In this document: piece by piece, positions 10,618-22,199 of the stretch
Numbering within the stretch: position 1 is the first letter of the stretch
How the letters are laid out: every line of letters starts with the position of its first letter
Assembly: GCA_026214975.1 (NCBI GenBank)
Contig: JAOBSW010000533.1
Span: 372,001-436,000 of the forward strand
Length of the DNA stretch: 64,000 nucleotides
Direction: 5' to 3'
Source: Gentiana macrophylla
Lineage: Eukaryota; Streptophyta; Magnoliopsida; Gentianales; Gentianaceae
The notes under the pieces: generated by a model
Databases searched by the model: none
What the model was told of the DNA's origin: nothing
What the model saw: the letters and a program-made list of their open reading frames with translations, nothing else
Position numbers and translations under genes: made by a program

Positions 10618-11465
10618 CATGATTAACAAGAGAGAGTACAAAACCCTTTTCCAAATCTTTAGTTCTTAATCTTGAAATGGTTACTTTTGAGCATCTTGAG
10701 AATTGAAAGATTTAGTTAGCACAAAAAACTAAAAACAAAAAAAAGTAAAAGGATTGATCCCTTTCGTCCCGTGGTTAGGATATCGGTAGTAACGGTTAGG
10801 TACAAAACATTTCAAAATACAAGGTTCGTCGAATTGTTCCAATTTCACATACGTCCATATGGGTGTAGAAAAAATCATAGAAAATTATGATAGCCATTTC
10901 ATTTAAAAAATTAAGGGTAAAGAAAGATTATTAAAATAATTGTTTCAATGTGTATATGTTGTTCTAATTTTTAAAGCGTCCTGCTTAAAAAACGTTTAAA
11001 TAATGTTTAAAGTATAGAAATACACCATTTTCAATATTTAATAAAAATTGATGGGATAATAATATTTCACATGAAACCAATAATAATTTCAATGTGTACT
11101 TGTCATTGTAATCAAGATGTGTTCAAAAAAAAGAAAAGAAAAAGCAAACGCTAGTAGTTATTAGAAAATATTATGATTATAAGAATCATCACCAATAAGG
11201 ACTTCTTTCTTTAAGAAAAAAAAAATCTCTAAAAAGACCATAAAAAGAAAACATAATAATTAGCTGTATTTAATTTGCAAAGACTTTAATTAGTCCAAAA
11301 AAATTAAAAAACTGCAATCGCACATTACGCCATTACGGTAGAAAATGGATGTCGTGCAAATTTTGGTTTCACTAAAAATCGAAATCAAATATTTTACTAT
11401 CTGAGAAAATCAATTGGCGGGACTGAAAATTTAGTATTTCCCACAATTTTTTATTTCATCAGTAC
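10618..11465. other. AT-rich stretch upstream of the second CACTA gene
   Basis: No coding frame or repeat is convincing. The last few hundred bases are probably promoter for the gene whose TATA box lies at 11466. Confidence 0.4.
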
Positions 11466-11473
11466 TATATAAA
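11466..11473 (+). promoter_or_regulatory. TATA box of the TNPA-like gene
   Basis: TATATAAA, followed about 30 bases later by a leader-like stretch and a splice donor (AAAG|GTAC) at 11587/11588. A non-coding first exon at about 11500-11587 and an intron 11588-12384 (acceptor TTTTGCAG) are inferred. Confidence 0.6.
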
Positions 11474-12392
11474 CCAAAACCCTACATCTGCCATCGATAT
11501 CAAACCAGGAAAGATCCTTCTACCAAAAAGAAAAGAACGATCCCCAATTTCTCCTCTTAGCTTTGTTTGGGCATCTACAGATCAAAGGTACTATGTTCAT
11601 ATTATCAATTTTAAAGCGTTCTCAATCTTATTTTTTATATTTTCAGATGAATTTATTGTTTCAAAAATTATATTTTTTTGGTCAGAAAATTAATTGGACT
11701 ATGTAGTTTAATTTTTTCTTTCATGACATATGCGAATTGGTGTGTTATGCTTCTAATTTGGAAATTTTGAATTAGTTGATGCAATAATCAAGATTTTCTT
11801 TGGAAAAAATTAATAGTTTAGTCATTTTTTCTCGTTAATCATAGAACATTTTGTCGATAGATTCATTTTATAAATACCTTTCAATCTCGTGGGGGAATGA
11901 GATGAACAAATCAACACTTAAAATTACATAGATGGACTTCTCTCTGTAGTTTGTTGGTTCTGCTATTCTAAAAAAGATCCTCTCGTCTAATTTAGAATTC
12001 TTTTTGGGGTATGAAACTGCATAACATAGAATTCTCTGCTGTGTCATTTATTCTTGTTTTTTGTTGATAAAAGTGTAAATTTATTCTGAAACAAAAAAAA
12101 ATTGTCGGACACTTTATTTTACGTAGATAAAAAAAGTCTGTTCTCCTCTATTTTTTAATGAATATTGTGGGAAACTTAATAAATCAATATAGATTTTCTA
12201 ACACTTTTTTTTTTTGCTAAAAAAGGTATATTGATTTAATTAGCTAGCAGAAAGCTGTATGATCACCATTTGCTTATCTTTCACTTTTACCCAACTTTTC
12301 TATGTTATAGCTTTCGGATATGTGGCTAAAAAAATATTCCTATGTTTTTTCTTTTAATCACTTACATTAACTTATATTTTGCAGACACCGTG

Positions 12393-14131
12393 ATGGTTCG
12401 TGGTGGGAAAGTTTGCTTTCGTGGCTCTCGAACTAATGGTAGTGTCTCATTATCTTCTATTACACAATTTTATCAACAAAGACGCAATACCACGTCATCG
12501 TCTGTTACTCAAGATCAGTCTAGTCCGGAACCAGAGGGGGTTGCTTCAACACCTTCACATCTCCAGAGAGCTTCTGGAACCAATGAACAACATGTACCAT
12601 CCGGTGATACCGAAATGAGTCCTAATGACACACCTTCTGCTGGCATTAACATGTCCCCATCGCACGACAACTTTCAAGCGAGGAAGAAGAACATGTGTCT
12701 AATGATCCATCTCCAAATGGTCGAGTTATGCATCTAGTAGCAATCCTCAACCATCTCTTCTCACGAGAATGGACAGTATGTACTCTAATTTATTTTTTTC
12801 GATCGTTTAGCTATGAAATTATTGACATATTCTTATTTTTTTGAATAGTTGGGTGCCATTAGATCATCATCCTACAAAAATTTGTGTGCGTATAATGAAG
12901 CAAAAGGTTGATAAGTTTTGGCCCACATATACTAAAGTCCCAGTTGAAACCCGAGATCAGTGGTTTGTAGAGTTTACGGTACATTTTCTAATTTTATTTT
13001 TCATTATCACAATTTTTTACTCTTCAAAGAAATTAAAATTTATTGTTCTTGAAATATTGAAATTGCTTCCTTTTTGTTGATAACTTCAATTTACAGCGTT
13101 ATTTCACTATTAAAGATGAGGATCTTGGTCGGGTGAGAGAAATGTTTGATTCTACTCTTTTACGGCAATTTAGGAACAAGATGCATCGGGCAAAGAAAGG
13201 GTATTTAAAGGATAAATTCATGCCAGGATGGATACATCAATCTGTACAAAAAGAATACATAGATCATTGGCAGAGTGAGAAATTCAAAAACAGATCTGAA
13301 ATTAACACCAAAAACAGAAATCGGGTTGATCCTGCAACCGGACGAAAAGTTGCTAAGAACACTTGTGGTTCTAGATCTAGCAATGATACGAGGGTTTATA
13401 TGGTACGTTGTTAAGATTTATTATTACTTCTTCACTTGTTTGTTATTTTAACCAGATTTAAAAATATTGTTATGCGTACATTTTTTTCTCTAACTATGGC
13501 AATATAAATTTTTTAATTTGACTGAAAATGGTTTTATTTGTTTCTGCTCTATGAATGCAAAACCATGTTATATATAGGAAAGGAAGTTAAAGCGTGCTGT
13601 GTCTAGTTGGGAGTTGTATCATTTTATCCACCATCACCGAGAAGATGAGAGTCCAGTTGATGAATGGGCTGAGGAGATAGATGTAAGTTGTTGTAACCAT
13701 TATTTCGTATATATTAATAGTTGAAATTTATTAAATTTTTTTTGGTGTAGGAAAAGATGTTGGAGATATGTCCTGATGTGGAATCATTTTTGAGAAAGGA
13801 AGATGCTACACTTACACCTGACTTGTTAGCACGAGCTGACGAAACATATGTGCAAACTATGATAGGTTCGCAACGTAATGCATCCGGTTTGGGGAACTTA
13901 ACTCGAGAGTACCTTTCATCCTCTTTTAATTCTACTCTGATGGCTCGCATGCCAGACCTTCGAGTACAAGAGCTTACTGAACAGGTAACACAATTAACTC
14001 AAGAAAACCACGAGCTAAAGAAGATGTGGGAAGAACAAAAAGGTCGTGATGCTGAGCGAGATCGTCGGGATTCTGAACGTGATGCACAACTCAAGATGCT
14101 TCTAGAGAAGATTGGTCGTTCTAGTGATTGA
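12393..14131 (+). pseudogene. TNPA-like (Transposase_24 type) gene, five exons, one internal stop
   Basis: Coding exons fitting GT-AG rules are 12393-12775, 12849-12978, 13097-13402, 13578-13682 and 13751-14131. They join in one frame to 435 codons. The start is the first ATG after the 5'UTR intron (MVRGGKVCF). The middle contains the Ptta/En/Spm pattern DQWFVEF, FRNKMHRAKKG, NRVDPATG and SWELYHFIHHH. The C-terminus (about residues 380-430) is a heptad-rich charged coiled coil. TAG at 12735-12737 is in frame in the first coding exon; the flanking residues look unlike coding sequence, so local indels are also possible. In this family the second gene encodes a DNA-binding accessory protein. Confidence 0.8.
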
Positions 14132-14404
14132 GTTGTTTTTAGCAATAAAATAATTTGTTTCTTGAAATTGTCTACTAGTTATGAATAAATTTTGATTTCA
14201 TGTTGGAGATATTATTTGACTATGAATAAAATTATTTTGGATTTTTTTTATCATGATTTCATTTGTGTTTCAATTGTTTATGCAAATGGAAGATGTTTAT
14301 TATTTTATGAGATAATTTTATAATATTGAATAATTTTTTAAATAATAAAAATAATGCAAAATATGAAATATAAATTTGAACGTATAATAATTCCAAATAT
14401 ATTG
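14132..14404. other. AT-rich 3' flank of the TNPA-like gene
   Basis: Very AT-rich with AATAAA-like words (for example near 14145 and 14226), suited to a 3'UTR and polyadenylation region. No other feature is visible. Confidence 0.4.
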
Positions 14405-15086
14405 ATTTGTTTTGTCACAAATCTATACAATATCTGGTTTCAAATCCATCAATAAATTTGGTCATAAATTTGTCAAAAATAATTTCATCACAATTTTATT
14501 GTAGAAGGTTGTCACAAATTAATTTTAAATATAATAGAAAATTGTTGTCACAGATTTATTTTAGAATGGTAACAAAATCGCTGTAACAAATTTATACTAA
14601 ATTTTGTAGCAATTTTGTCATAAAAGCCATAAAAAACTAATCACTAAAAGTTGTGGGAATTTTGTCACAATACGCTGTTATAATTTTGTTGCAAGCATTC
14701 GTCATAAATTTATTTCATATTCATAGCAGATGTTTGTCACAATGTCGTTACTGTGTTTTCGTCACAAAATTATCACATTTTTTTTATCACATATTTGTCG
14801 CTATTTTATATAACAACTTTGGCACAATGTTCGGTAACAAACTCATTGCAAAGTTTCATTACGCTTTCGTCACAAAGTATAAATTTTGTTGCAGATTCAA
14901 CACCAAAAAACGCGTTGCAATTATGTCACAAAGTTTAGATCTTGTCACAATTTTGTCACCAAAACTTAGCGACAATGCTTCTTTCGACGCAAACTTTTGC
15001 AACGGAGGGTTTCGTGACGGTAATAGGGTTCGTCACAAATTCGTCACTAACGCTCGTTTGTGATGAATTTGTGACGAAAACCGCCG
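14405..15086. repeat. CACTA right subterminal repeat region
   Basis: At least a dozen copies of TTTGTCACAA-like motifs in both orientations, denser than at the left end. Likely binding sites for the accessory transposon protein. Short open frames here are by-products of the repeats. Confidence 0.75.
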
Positions 15087-15113
15087 TCACAAATCCGGGA
15101 AATTCTAGTAGTG
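15087..15113 (-). repeat. CACTA right terminal inverted repeat (27 bp)
   Basis: Exact reverse complement of 1666-1692, ending in TAGTG and followed by the right TTT target-duplication copy. Confidence 0.96.
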
Positions 15114-15116
15114 TTT

Positions 15117-15227
15117 GTTCTAGCTTTGTTGTTTTTGTTGGTTGTGGTTGACAGGATCTTGATGATGTATTCAGATTCTCCATGATGTTTTGGATTCGAG
15201 GATGAATCTTTTCAAAGGGGCAGGATA
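15117..15227 (+). pseudogene. 3' end of interrupted gypsy element with polypurine tract
   Basis: Directly after the CACTA the gypsy sequence resumes. TTCGAGGATGAATC followed by the purine tract AAAGGGGCAGGA (15214-15225) is the usual transition from the end of pol to the 3' LTR. The LTR would begin TGATAGAGGACC at 15228. Confidence 0.6.
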
Positions 15228-15628
15228 TGATAGAGGACCATCAAGCCATCATCATTTTCTACACAGCTCTTATGGTCAACGATTTCACATTGATGATCGT
15301 TAACCATCTAAGGCTTATATCAAGTGATTTTCAATATGGCTGGATAAATGTGCCGCCAGCCCAATCTCGTCCTTGTAATCCATCTGTCTCGTCTTTTAAC
15401 ACCCTAGTGATTGTCCTCGCTGGTGGCACATTTACCCAGTCATATTGAATCACCCACAATGACGGTCCAAAACTGTAGCTAGTGTTGAACTTTTGAGGAG
15501 TAGAGATGAAAGAGCAACAAAATTTATGCAGTCTAAGCATTTGTTAATTCAAAACCCAAACTTTCTAAAGAATCTAAAAGTGTTTTCTAGACCAAATAGC
15601 TACCAGCTAAACTGTAGATTTTAATTAG
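15228..15628 (+). mobile_element. Partial 3' LTR of the interrupted gypsy element
   Basis: Starts TGATAG right after a PPT. Its other end is not defined because Copia-1 sequence begins at about 15629. It contains the inverted repeat at 15330-15449. Confidence 0.5.
15330..15449. repeat. 31-bp imperfect inverted repeat in gypsy LTR
   Basis: 15330-15360 and 15419-15449 are reverse complements with three mismatches, separated by 58 bases. The arms include CAATATG and AAATGTGCC. Could form a hairpin in the LTR transcript or mark a small inserted element. Confidence 0.8.
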
Positions 15629-16217
15629 TGCTGGATATACAGAAACCCGAATCCGGATCCGATCCATAATTGGATCGTTAGATCTGATTCACAGCACCGA
15701 TCGAGACACTCAATAATTCACAACTGAAGCTACGAATTAAATTTGCATCCGATTTTACCACAATCTAATTCGCATAATAAATTAATTAACTACAAGAAAA
15801 TTGAAGATTTACCCAAAAGAATGAGGAGCTGCAATCGACAAAAGAGAAGCCGCAGTCTTCCAGATTGTATCTTCAAGCGACGACTAGTGGACGTCGTTCC
15901 CGTATTCGAACCTCCTCGAATATGCCTTCAAGAAAAACCTAGTTTTTCTTATTCCCAATGGCTAAGACAAGAAAACAAAATTTCTCTCTTTCACAAAAAG
16001 AAACTGCGTCCTTTTCTTTTCAATATGGCGTTGGATTCCCTTATTATTTTGTGTTGGGAGAAACTCTCTTTAGGATAATAACCAAATAGTTTGAGAGTTT
16101 ATCTTATACACACATATTTATCTTTTCCTTTAAGGAAAATAAAAACCTTTAACCAATAGGAAAACAAATTTCCTATTTTTCCAATAAGAAAACTAATTTC
16201 TTATTCATAATTACTTA
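15629..16217 (-). repeat. Copia-1 3' LTR, piece 1 (LTR end side)
   Basis: The LTR section left of the chromovirus insertion. ACTTA at 16213-16217 is one copy of the chromovirus target duplication. Open frames here are not supported as genes. Confidence 0.6.
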
Positions 16218-18385
16218 TGTAACGCCCCGTTCCCGGACACCGAGTCCTTATCCGGAAAAAGAACGTTCGGCACGTATAAAATAAAAGTAAATTCATTTTA
16301 TACGTAAGCCTCTACTACGTCGTATCAAATAAAAGGCAAAACGGAAGCAAAACTCGGGTATATAAAATTTTTCCCAAAAAAATTTAAAGAGTGGAAAAGA
16401 AATCTAAAGGATAGAAATGTAAATTATTACATTGGAAACGTACGAAAATCCCAAAAGACAGTACGAAGAATCCAAAAGAAACCAAGCAGTCACCTCGTAA
16501 TCAAAACAAGGGCCACCAAAGAAAAACAGAAAAGAAACATTCTTGAAACTTCAACGAACGCCTTCACACGTCGTCGTCAAAACTCTCCTCGAACACCTGT
16601 TCGTCTTCTCACCCCCAAACACATAAAAGAAAATGCATTCGAGGTAAGTACAACGTACTTAGAAAGAAAGAGAAGCTATGAAATCAAAGAAATTATAAGG
16701 AAAGGTATTTAAGCCGTTTATCTGATTATAAGAGACCGACTCAAGCTAAGGTTCACTTCATGCTCATCAACATGTTGTGACTAACTGTTTCTAGCTTAAC
16801 CTATCTATGTTACAACCGCACTCAAGGGCACTACTGGCGATCCACCTCAAAGCAGAGTCCCTCTCAGACTTAGTGGTCTTTGACCTACAGAGTTCTTCTA
16901 CTTTGGGAACACTCTTTTGCAACATATTAGTGGATCACACCAATATCCACGAAGTCTAGAAAAGGTAGACTCCGATAGCACGCACACCTCAGCAGAGTCC
17001 CTCCGTACTTAGGGTCTTTTGACCTACGAAGTTCTTCTACCTTCAGAGGTAGCACATGCATCGCGATTTAGCCCTGGCGCCTAGCCAAGAGAGACATGTT
17101 GTTTAATCTTTTACTAGTCACATACGTTGTTTATTAAGTTATTAACTAGCCACCTAAGTATTTTCAAATAATCTCCTCACACATACTACTCTCTTCCTAG
17201 ACCACTAGACACGGACAAGTCCTAGCACATATACAGACATTGATGAATGCTAATTCATCAAAGCACAAGCCTATCATGTTCTTCCGACGGATCCGAACTT
17301 CAACTCCTTTAAGAGTACATTCGGTGTTTTAATCGAACGAATCGTAAGCTCAATTCAGGCTTGTCTATATTTATACCATTTTAACATATCATGTATAAGG
17401 GTTCATAAAGATAAATCATGTATATAAGGTGAACAACAACCCACAAAGAAAGAAAGGCAAAACAAGCTAGACGCCCGTTTAAGACCCCTGGACGCCTGCT
17501 CGAAACCTCGCTGGACGCCCGTCAAAGATGGACGCCCGTCCATTAAACTCGAGACGCCCGCCCATCAAGACCATTTCAATCCTGAATGTAAAATTACCCC
17601 TCAGACGCCCGTCCGGATAAGCCAGACGCCCGTCTGAGAAAAGACCAAGGCTGGACGCCCGTCCAGAATACCGGACGCCCGTCCACCTGGGTTCGACTGG
17701 AACCCTAACTTCATCACCATGCGATTTCCAGATCGTATTTCAACCAAAAACCAGCAAAAACAGCACAGAAACACAGCAAACTTATATCTAAACATGCCAT
17801 GACACTTATAGACAAAGCTCAAATCATCAACACATCATTCCAGCATCAACTACAACCTACAATTGCATCTAACCTTATAAAAGCAAGGAGATCATAGGAT
17901 TTATTTTCCTTACCTTGAAACAGCCCAGGAAACTGAACCAAAACCAGCACAAGACTGCAACTTTGGCAACCAAACTGGTATCCAAACGTAGTCCTCTTCT
18001 CAACGATTCCAAAACTTGATTCCGATGCGAAAACGGTTAACTCCTTCTCTCGAAGATGAGGAAAACTCTTGTCTCTCCCTCTTTTCTCTCTCACAGCCGC
18101 AGAGATGGGTTTAGGGTGTTTCAAATCGATTTTGTGATTAACAAATGTGGTTAGGTCATTGTTATTTTCCGCTTAAATACCTACTCCCAAAACTTAGGCT
18201 TTTCCTTATATGCCCCTTTTTTTAAAAAAAAGATCTTTCCTTTATTTATATATATACATAACTCAAAGATACACATATATAAAACGCCAAATTATTTAAC
18301 TCCGAATAAAAGGAAAACGAACCTAATATTTCGTTTTCGCAAAAAGACACGCTGTCTGCTTCTTTCCGAAAAATCGAATATTACA
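16218..18385 (-). repeat. Chromovirus 3' LTR (2,168 bp)
   Basis: Near-identical to 23480-25640 apart from clustered small differences. It contains nine GGACGCCCGTCC-like quasi-palindromes (17470-17690) and a TATA-like TATATTTATA at 17366-17375 (TATAAATATA on the - strand). Confidence 0.93.
17470..17690. repeat. Array of GGACGCCCGTCC-like quasi-palindromes
   Basis: Nine copies with core RGACGCCCGTCC in about 220 bases; the arms GGACG/CGTCC are self-complementary around a CC centre. The same array is present in the other LTR (24730-24945) and a similar set in the LARD (47211-47430). Confidence 0.85.
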
Positions 18386-18396
18386 TTCCTCCCCTT
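18386..18396 (-). promoter_or_regulatory. Chromovirus polypurine tract
   Basis: AAGGGGAGGAA on the - strand, directly next to the 3' LTR start; primes plus-strand DNA synthesis. Confidence 0.85.
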
Positions 18397-18429
18397 AAAA
18401 GGAGTTTCGTCCTCGAAACTAGAACATAC

Positions 18430-18776
18430 CTGTAATTCCCAAACTCTTGGAACTCACTAAGCATGTCGCTTCCACTTCCCAAGTTGCCTCCTCGGGTGAA
18501 TGATTGCTCCATCTGGACTAACACCAAAGGAATCATCCTTCTTTTAATCATCTTTTCTTTCCGGTCTAGAATCTTGATAGGTCTCTCGTCATAGGCAAGA
18601 TTATCTTGTAAGATTTACGGGTCAACCGTAGTTTCCACATCATTCTTCGTCGGACACTTTTTCAACATCGAAACGTGAAACACATTATGGACTCTCGACA
18701 TTGATTACGCAATCAAGCTTATAAGCTAACGCCCCAACTCTCTCCAAAATCTCAAAAGGTCCAACATACCTTGGAC
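18430..18776 (-). pseudogene. Integrase C-terminus with chromodomain-like segment
   Basis: On the - strand MIPLVLVQ is followed, after a one-base shift, by WSNHSPEEATWEVEA, the core of a chromodomain as found at the C-terminus of Tekay-type integrases. Chromodomains steer integration toward marked heterochromatin. The shift lies at a CAG word (extra A), so it may be an error. A stop and another shift separate this from the upstream integrase part. Confidence 0.7.
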
Positions 18777-19700
18777 TTAGCTTTTCTTTTGTCCAAAGCG
18801 TTTCACTCCTTTCATCGGTGAAGCCCGTAGGTAAACTCTATCGCCGACTTCAAACTCAAGAGGTCTTCTTCTAACATCAGCCCAACTTTTCTGTCTGTCT
18901 TGAGCTGCCTTCAGATTCTTCTTGACCAACTGAACCCTTTCCTTTGCTTGTTCAACCATCTCTGGCCCTGTAATCCGTCTCTCCCCGACTTCATCCCAAA
19001 ACAGTGGCGTGCGGCATCTTCTCCCATACAACGCTTCAAACGGCGGCATGCCTATACTTGCATGGAGGCGTTGTTGTAGGCAAACTCCGCTACCGATAGT
19101 AATCGCCCCATGATCCGCCTACCTCCAAAACACAAGCTCTCAACATGTCCTCGAGTGTCTGGATGGTCCTCTCAGATTGTCCATCTGTCTGAGGATGAAA
19201 AGCCGTGCTCAAATCCAACTTGGTCCCGAAGGCTTCTTGCAAGCTCTTCCAAAACCGACTTACGAATCTCGAATCACGGTCTGAAACTATCGAGATTGGA
19301 ACTCCATGTAACTTCACTATATTGTCCAGATATAGTGTCGTCATCTTCTTTAATGGCATGTCGACCTTGTACGGTAAGAAATGGGCGATTTGGGTCAATC
19401 TGTCTACGATTACCCAAATTGCGTCGTGTCCGCCTCTTGTCTTAGGTAATCCGGTGATGAAGTCCATTGTGATCTTATCCCATTTCCATTCCGGGATATC
19501 CAATGGCTTAAGCATTCCACCGGTCTTCTATGCTCCGCCTTAACCTTTGACATACATCACACTCGGCCACAAACTTGGCTATTTCCACTTTCATCGAGGC
19601 CACCAAAATCTTTCCTTTAAGTCTCTCAGACATTTTAGTAGCACCGGATGAACCGCAAAAGCTATCCTATGTGCTTCTTCCATAATTCTTTGTCTCAAGT
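18777..19700 (-). pseudogene. Chromovirus integrase
   Basis: From N- to C-terminus on the - strand there are an HHCC-like zinc region (HRIAFAVHP, CDVCQR; 19540-19700), a catalytic core (19090-19515) with [19 protein letters not shown] and [12 protein letters not shown] supplying D, D and E, and a C-terminal part (18777-19049) with YGRRCRTPLFWDEVGE and FEVGDRVYLRASP. The three pieces are in different frames. Joins element DNA to the chromosome. Confidence 0.85.
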
Positions 19701-19929
19701 CGCCAACGTTAGGTACACATGACGATCCCGATACCATGATTTCCACTTTTATCCAACACGTAACCAACCGTAGGCTTCTCTAGCAACACGCTTCAAGTCC
19801 AACAAAATCGGTCTTCGCCTTGCTTTCCCGAATATCATCCATCAACTCGACCTTGCTAACATCGGTGCTACAAATTGCCGGTCTTCAATCTGATCGAAGC
19901 TTCTGATTTCCAACCCATCTAACCTTTCT

Positions 19930-20494
19930 GCCATTACCTCAACACTGGAAGCCGCAAACATCGGTTTTCTACTCAAAGCATCTCGCTACTACATTTGCTT
20001 TTCCCGGATGGTACCGAATATCCAAATCATAGTCCTTAACGAACTCTAACCATCTCCTCTGTCTCATATTCAGTTCTCTTGTGTGAAGAAATACTTTAAA
20101 CTCTTATGGTCGGTGAAGATCCTTGCTTTAACCCCATATAAGTAATGCCTCCAAGTCTTTAAGGCAAAACTACACGCCGCCAACTCTAGATCATGCGTCG
20201 GGTAGTTCTTCTCATGTACCTTCAATCGCCTTGATGCATAGGCTATCACTTTTCCTCCTTGCATCAACACACAACCCAAACCCCGTCCCAAGCATCCGTG
20301 TAGACATCATAGTTATCAAAAATCTCCGGAATCGCTAACACCGGTGCCGTAGTCAACTTACTCTTCAAGGTATGAAAGGCCTTATCACACTCATTAGTCC
20401 ATTCAAATTTCACATTTTTCTCGGTCACCTGGTGAGTGGAGTAGCTATCTTGAAAAATCTTGTACGAACTTCCGGTAGTAAACCACCAACCCAA
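19930..20494 (-). pseudogene. Chromovirus RNase H
   Basis: Recognisable are [53 protein letters not shown] and [11 protein letters not shown]. The DxD/E/D pattern of retroviral-type RNase H can be followed. The expected residues after HPGKANVVA are lost by a shift at a place where CAG would be expected and CGAG is read. It degrades the RNA strand during reverse transcription. Confidence 0.82.
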
Positions 20495-21200
20495 GAAAAC
20501 TTACTTCAAAGCTGTGGTAGGTTTAGGCCAATTCTCAATCGCCTCGATCTTTTTTGGATCAACTTGAATGCCATCTCCAGAAATGACATGACCCAAGAAA
20601 CTCACTCGATCCAACCAAAAGTCACACTTAGAAAACTTTGCATGGCGATTCTTCTTCAAGTGTGTCCAACACTATCCTTAAGTGTTCCTCGTGTTCTTTC
20701 TCATCCTTAGAGTAGACTAGATATCGTCTATGAACACTATCACGAACTTATCCAAGTACGGCATGAAAACTCGCCGCATCAAATCCATAAATGCAGATGG
20801 AGCATTAGTGAGTCCAAAAGGCATGACAAGGAACTCATAATGTCCATATCTCGCATCGAAAGCCGTCTTCGGTATATCTCGCTATTTTAACCTTGAGCTT
20901 GATGATATCCGGACCTCAGTCAATCTTGGAGAACACTTTCTTACCCCGCAAATCGATTAAACAGTCATCTATTCTTGGTAGAGGATACTTATTCTTGATG
21001 GTAAGGTTGTTCGGTGCTCGTAGTCGATACACATTCTCATGCCGCCATCTTTCTTCTTCACAAACAAAACAGGGGCTCCTGCATGCAGGTAATCGGGCTG
21101 AATTATGTTCCTTTCAAGCATATCTTTAAGTTGAGCTTTCAACTCCTTTAATTCAGCCGGTGCCATTCTCGTAAGGTGCCTTAGCAATCGGTGCCGCTCC
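20495..21200 (-). pseudogene. Chromovirus reverse transcriptase
   Basis: Motifs on the - strand are [19 protein letters not shown] (about 21020-21090) and the catalytic box FVIVFIDDI (20720-20746). Directly after FIDD the frame stops through a one-base loss; the bases beyond fit the usual continuation in the next frame. Another shift follows MRMCIDY, where CAG and CTG would be expected. Strong family match, inactive as written. Confidence 0.85.
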
Positions 21201-21349
21201 CGGTATCAATCGAATCTCAAACTCTATCTCTCTCGTCCGGCATGTTTCCGGTAACTCTTCCGAAATACCTCAGGTATTCCCTCACTATGGGAGTCTCCTC
21301 GAACTTAGGCTTCACTTGTTCCACGCCCATTGCATACAACAAGTAGCCC

Positions 21350-21750
21350 TCACAACCCTTTCCGACAAGCCTTACGCTTTAACGATATGATCGGATGTTT
21401 CTTCTTACTCGGCTTGTATACATTACCTTGATATGTCTTGTCCGATTTTCTGTGTACTTTAAAAGTCACTTTCTTCTCTTTACTGATCCAAATGTACATA
21501 ATTTCGGATAGCCAATCTATTCCGAGGATTACATCAAAATCCGAAAAGTCCAAAATCGTAAAGTTGCTCTTACATCGGTAAGGTCCGACTCGAACTTCCA
21601 CTTGTGGTATCATTCTAGTTACCCTTGTTACCTTCCCTAACGGCGTAGTTATCTCCAAAGTGTTTCTTAAAGGCTCAAGGTAAATCCAACTTAGCTACCT
21701 TGGTTGACACAAAAGTATTTGACGCTCCCGTGTCAAACAAAGCCTTGACC
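21350..21750 (-). pseudogene. Chromovirus aspartic protease
   Basis: The catalytic motif FDTGAS is read at about 21721-21738 on the - strand, and the C-terminal FDVILGIDWL lies in the open frame 21350-21658. A frame change near 21660 separates them. It would process the Gag-Pol polyprotein. Confidence 0.8.
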
Positions 21751-21988
21751 ACTAAGTTTTCTAACATTATCATTACCTAGGATGCATATTCATTTATTTA
21801 AATATAGTTACAACATGAATAATCACGCTATAAAATATCTTAACAAAAGAATGAAACAAAACATGGTACCGAAATAACGTCATCCTCTGGTTCCACAAAA
21901 TTAGCATCCGCCGCAAAACTCGAACCGGTCGGCTCGGCCGCCTCTCCCGCTACCTTGGCTCGAACCACTCTTGTTTCTCTCCGCTTGG

Positions 21989-22030
21989 ACACGCGCCAGA
22001 AAAGTGTCCTTGCTCACCACAAACGTAACA
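21989..22030 (-). CDS. Gag zinc knuckle (CCHC)
   Basis: CYVCGEQGHFSGAC fits C-x2-C-x4-H-x4-C exactly. It binds the element RNA. It is not in the same frame as the longest open frame here, showing a shift nearby. Confidence 0.85.
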
Positions 22031-22199
22031 ACCGTTACATTACTCGCTGCTGCACTCTCTCGTATGATTTTTGCTGCACTTGGGGCAAAGTGGTGCAATT
22101 GCTCGGGGCTTTAGCTGCTTTGAGGTGCCGTAGTCTTCTTGGCTGCTCTTTGTGGCGCTCCCTATAACCGCCTTGACTTGTCCCAAATTTCTCTTATTA

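Larger units (their letters stand above)
1666..15113 (+). mobile_element. CACTA (En/Spm-type) DNA transposon, 13,448 bp
   Basis: The element starts CACTACTAGAATTTCCCGGA at 1666 and ends with the exact reverse complement at 15113. It is flanked by TTT on both sides (1663-1665, 15114-15116), the 3-bp target duplication expected for CACTA elements. Subterminal regions at both ends are full of GTCACAAATTT-like motifs. Inside, a TNP2-like transposase (4420-7981) and a second transposon gene (12393-14131) lie on the + strand, the usual two-gene layout. It interrupts a gypsy remnant and itself carries a SINE and a MITE. The TNP2 gene is decayed as written, so autonomy is doubtful. Confidence 0.95.

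Noticed and set aside
19110..19543. Frames on the + strand over the chromovirus integrase
   Set aside because: Shadows of the - strand integrase, which has a clear DDE core.
20715..20746. Programmed frameshift after the RT FIDD box
   Set aside because: The break lies within the catalytic domain, not at a domain border, and has no slippery sequence; decay or consensus error is simpler.
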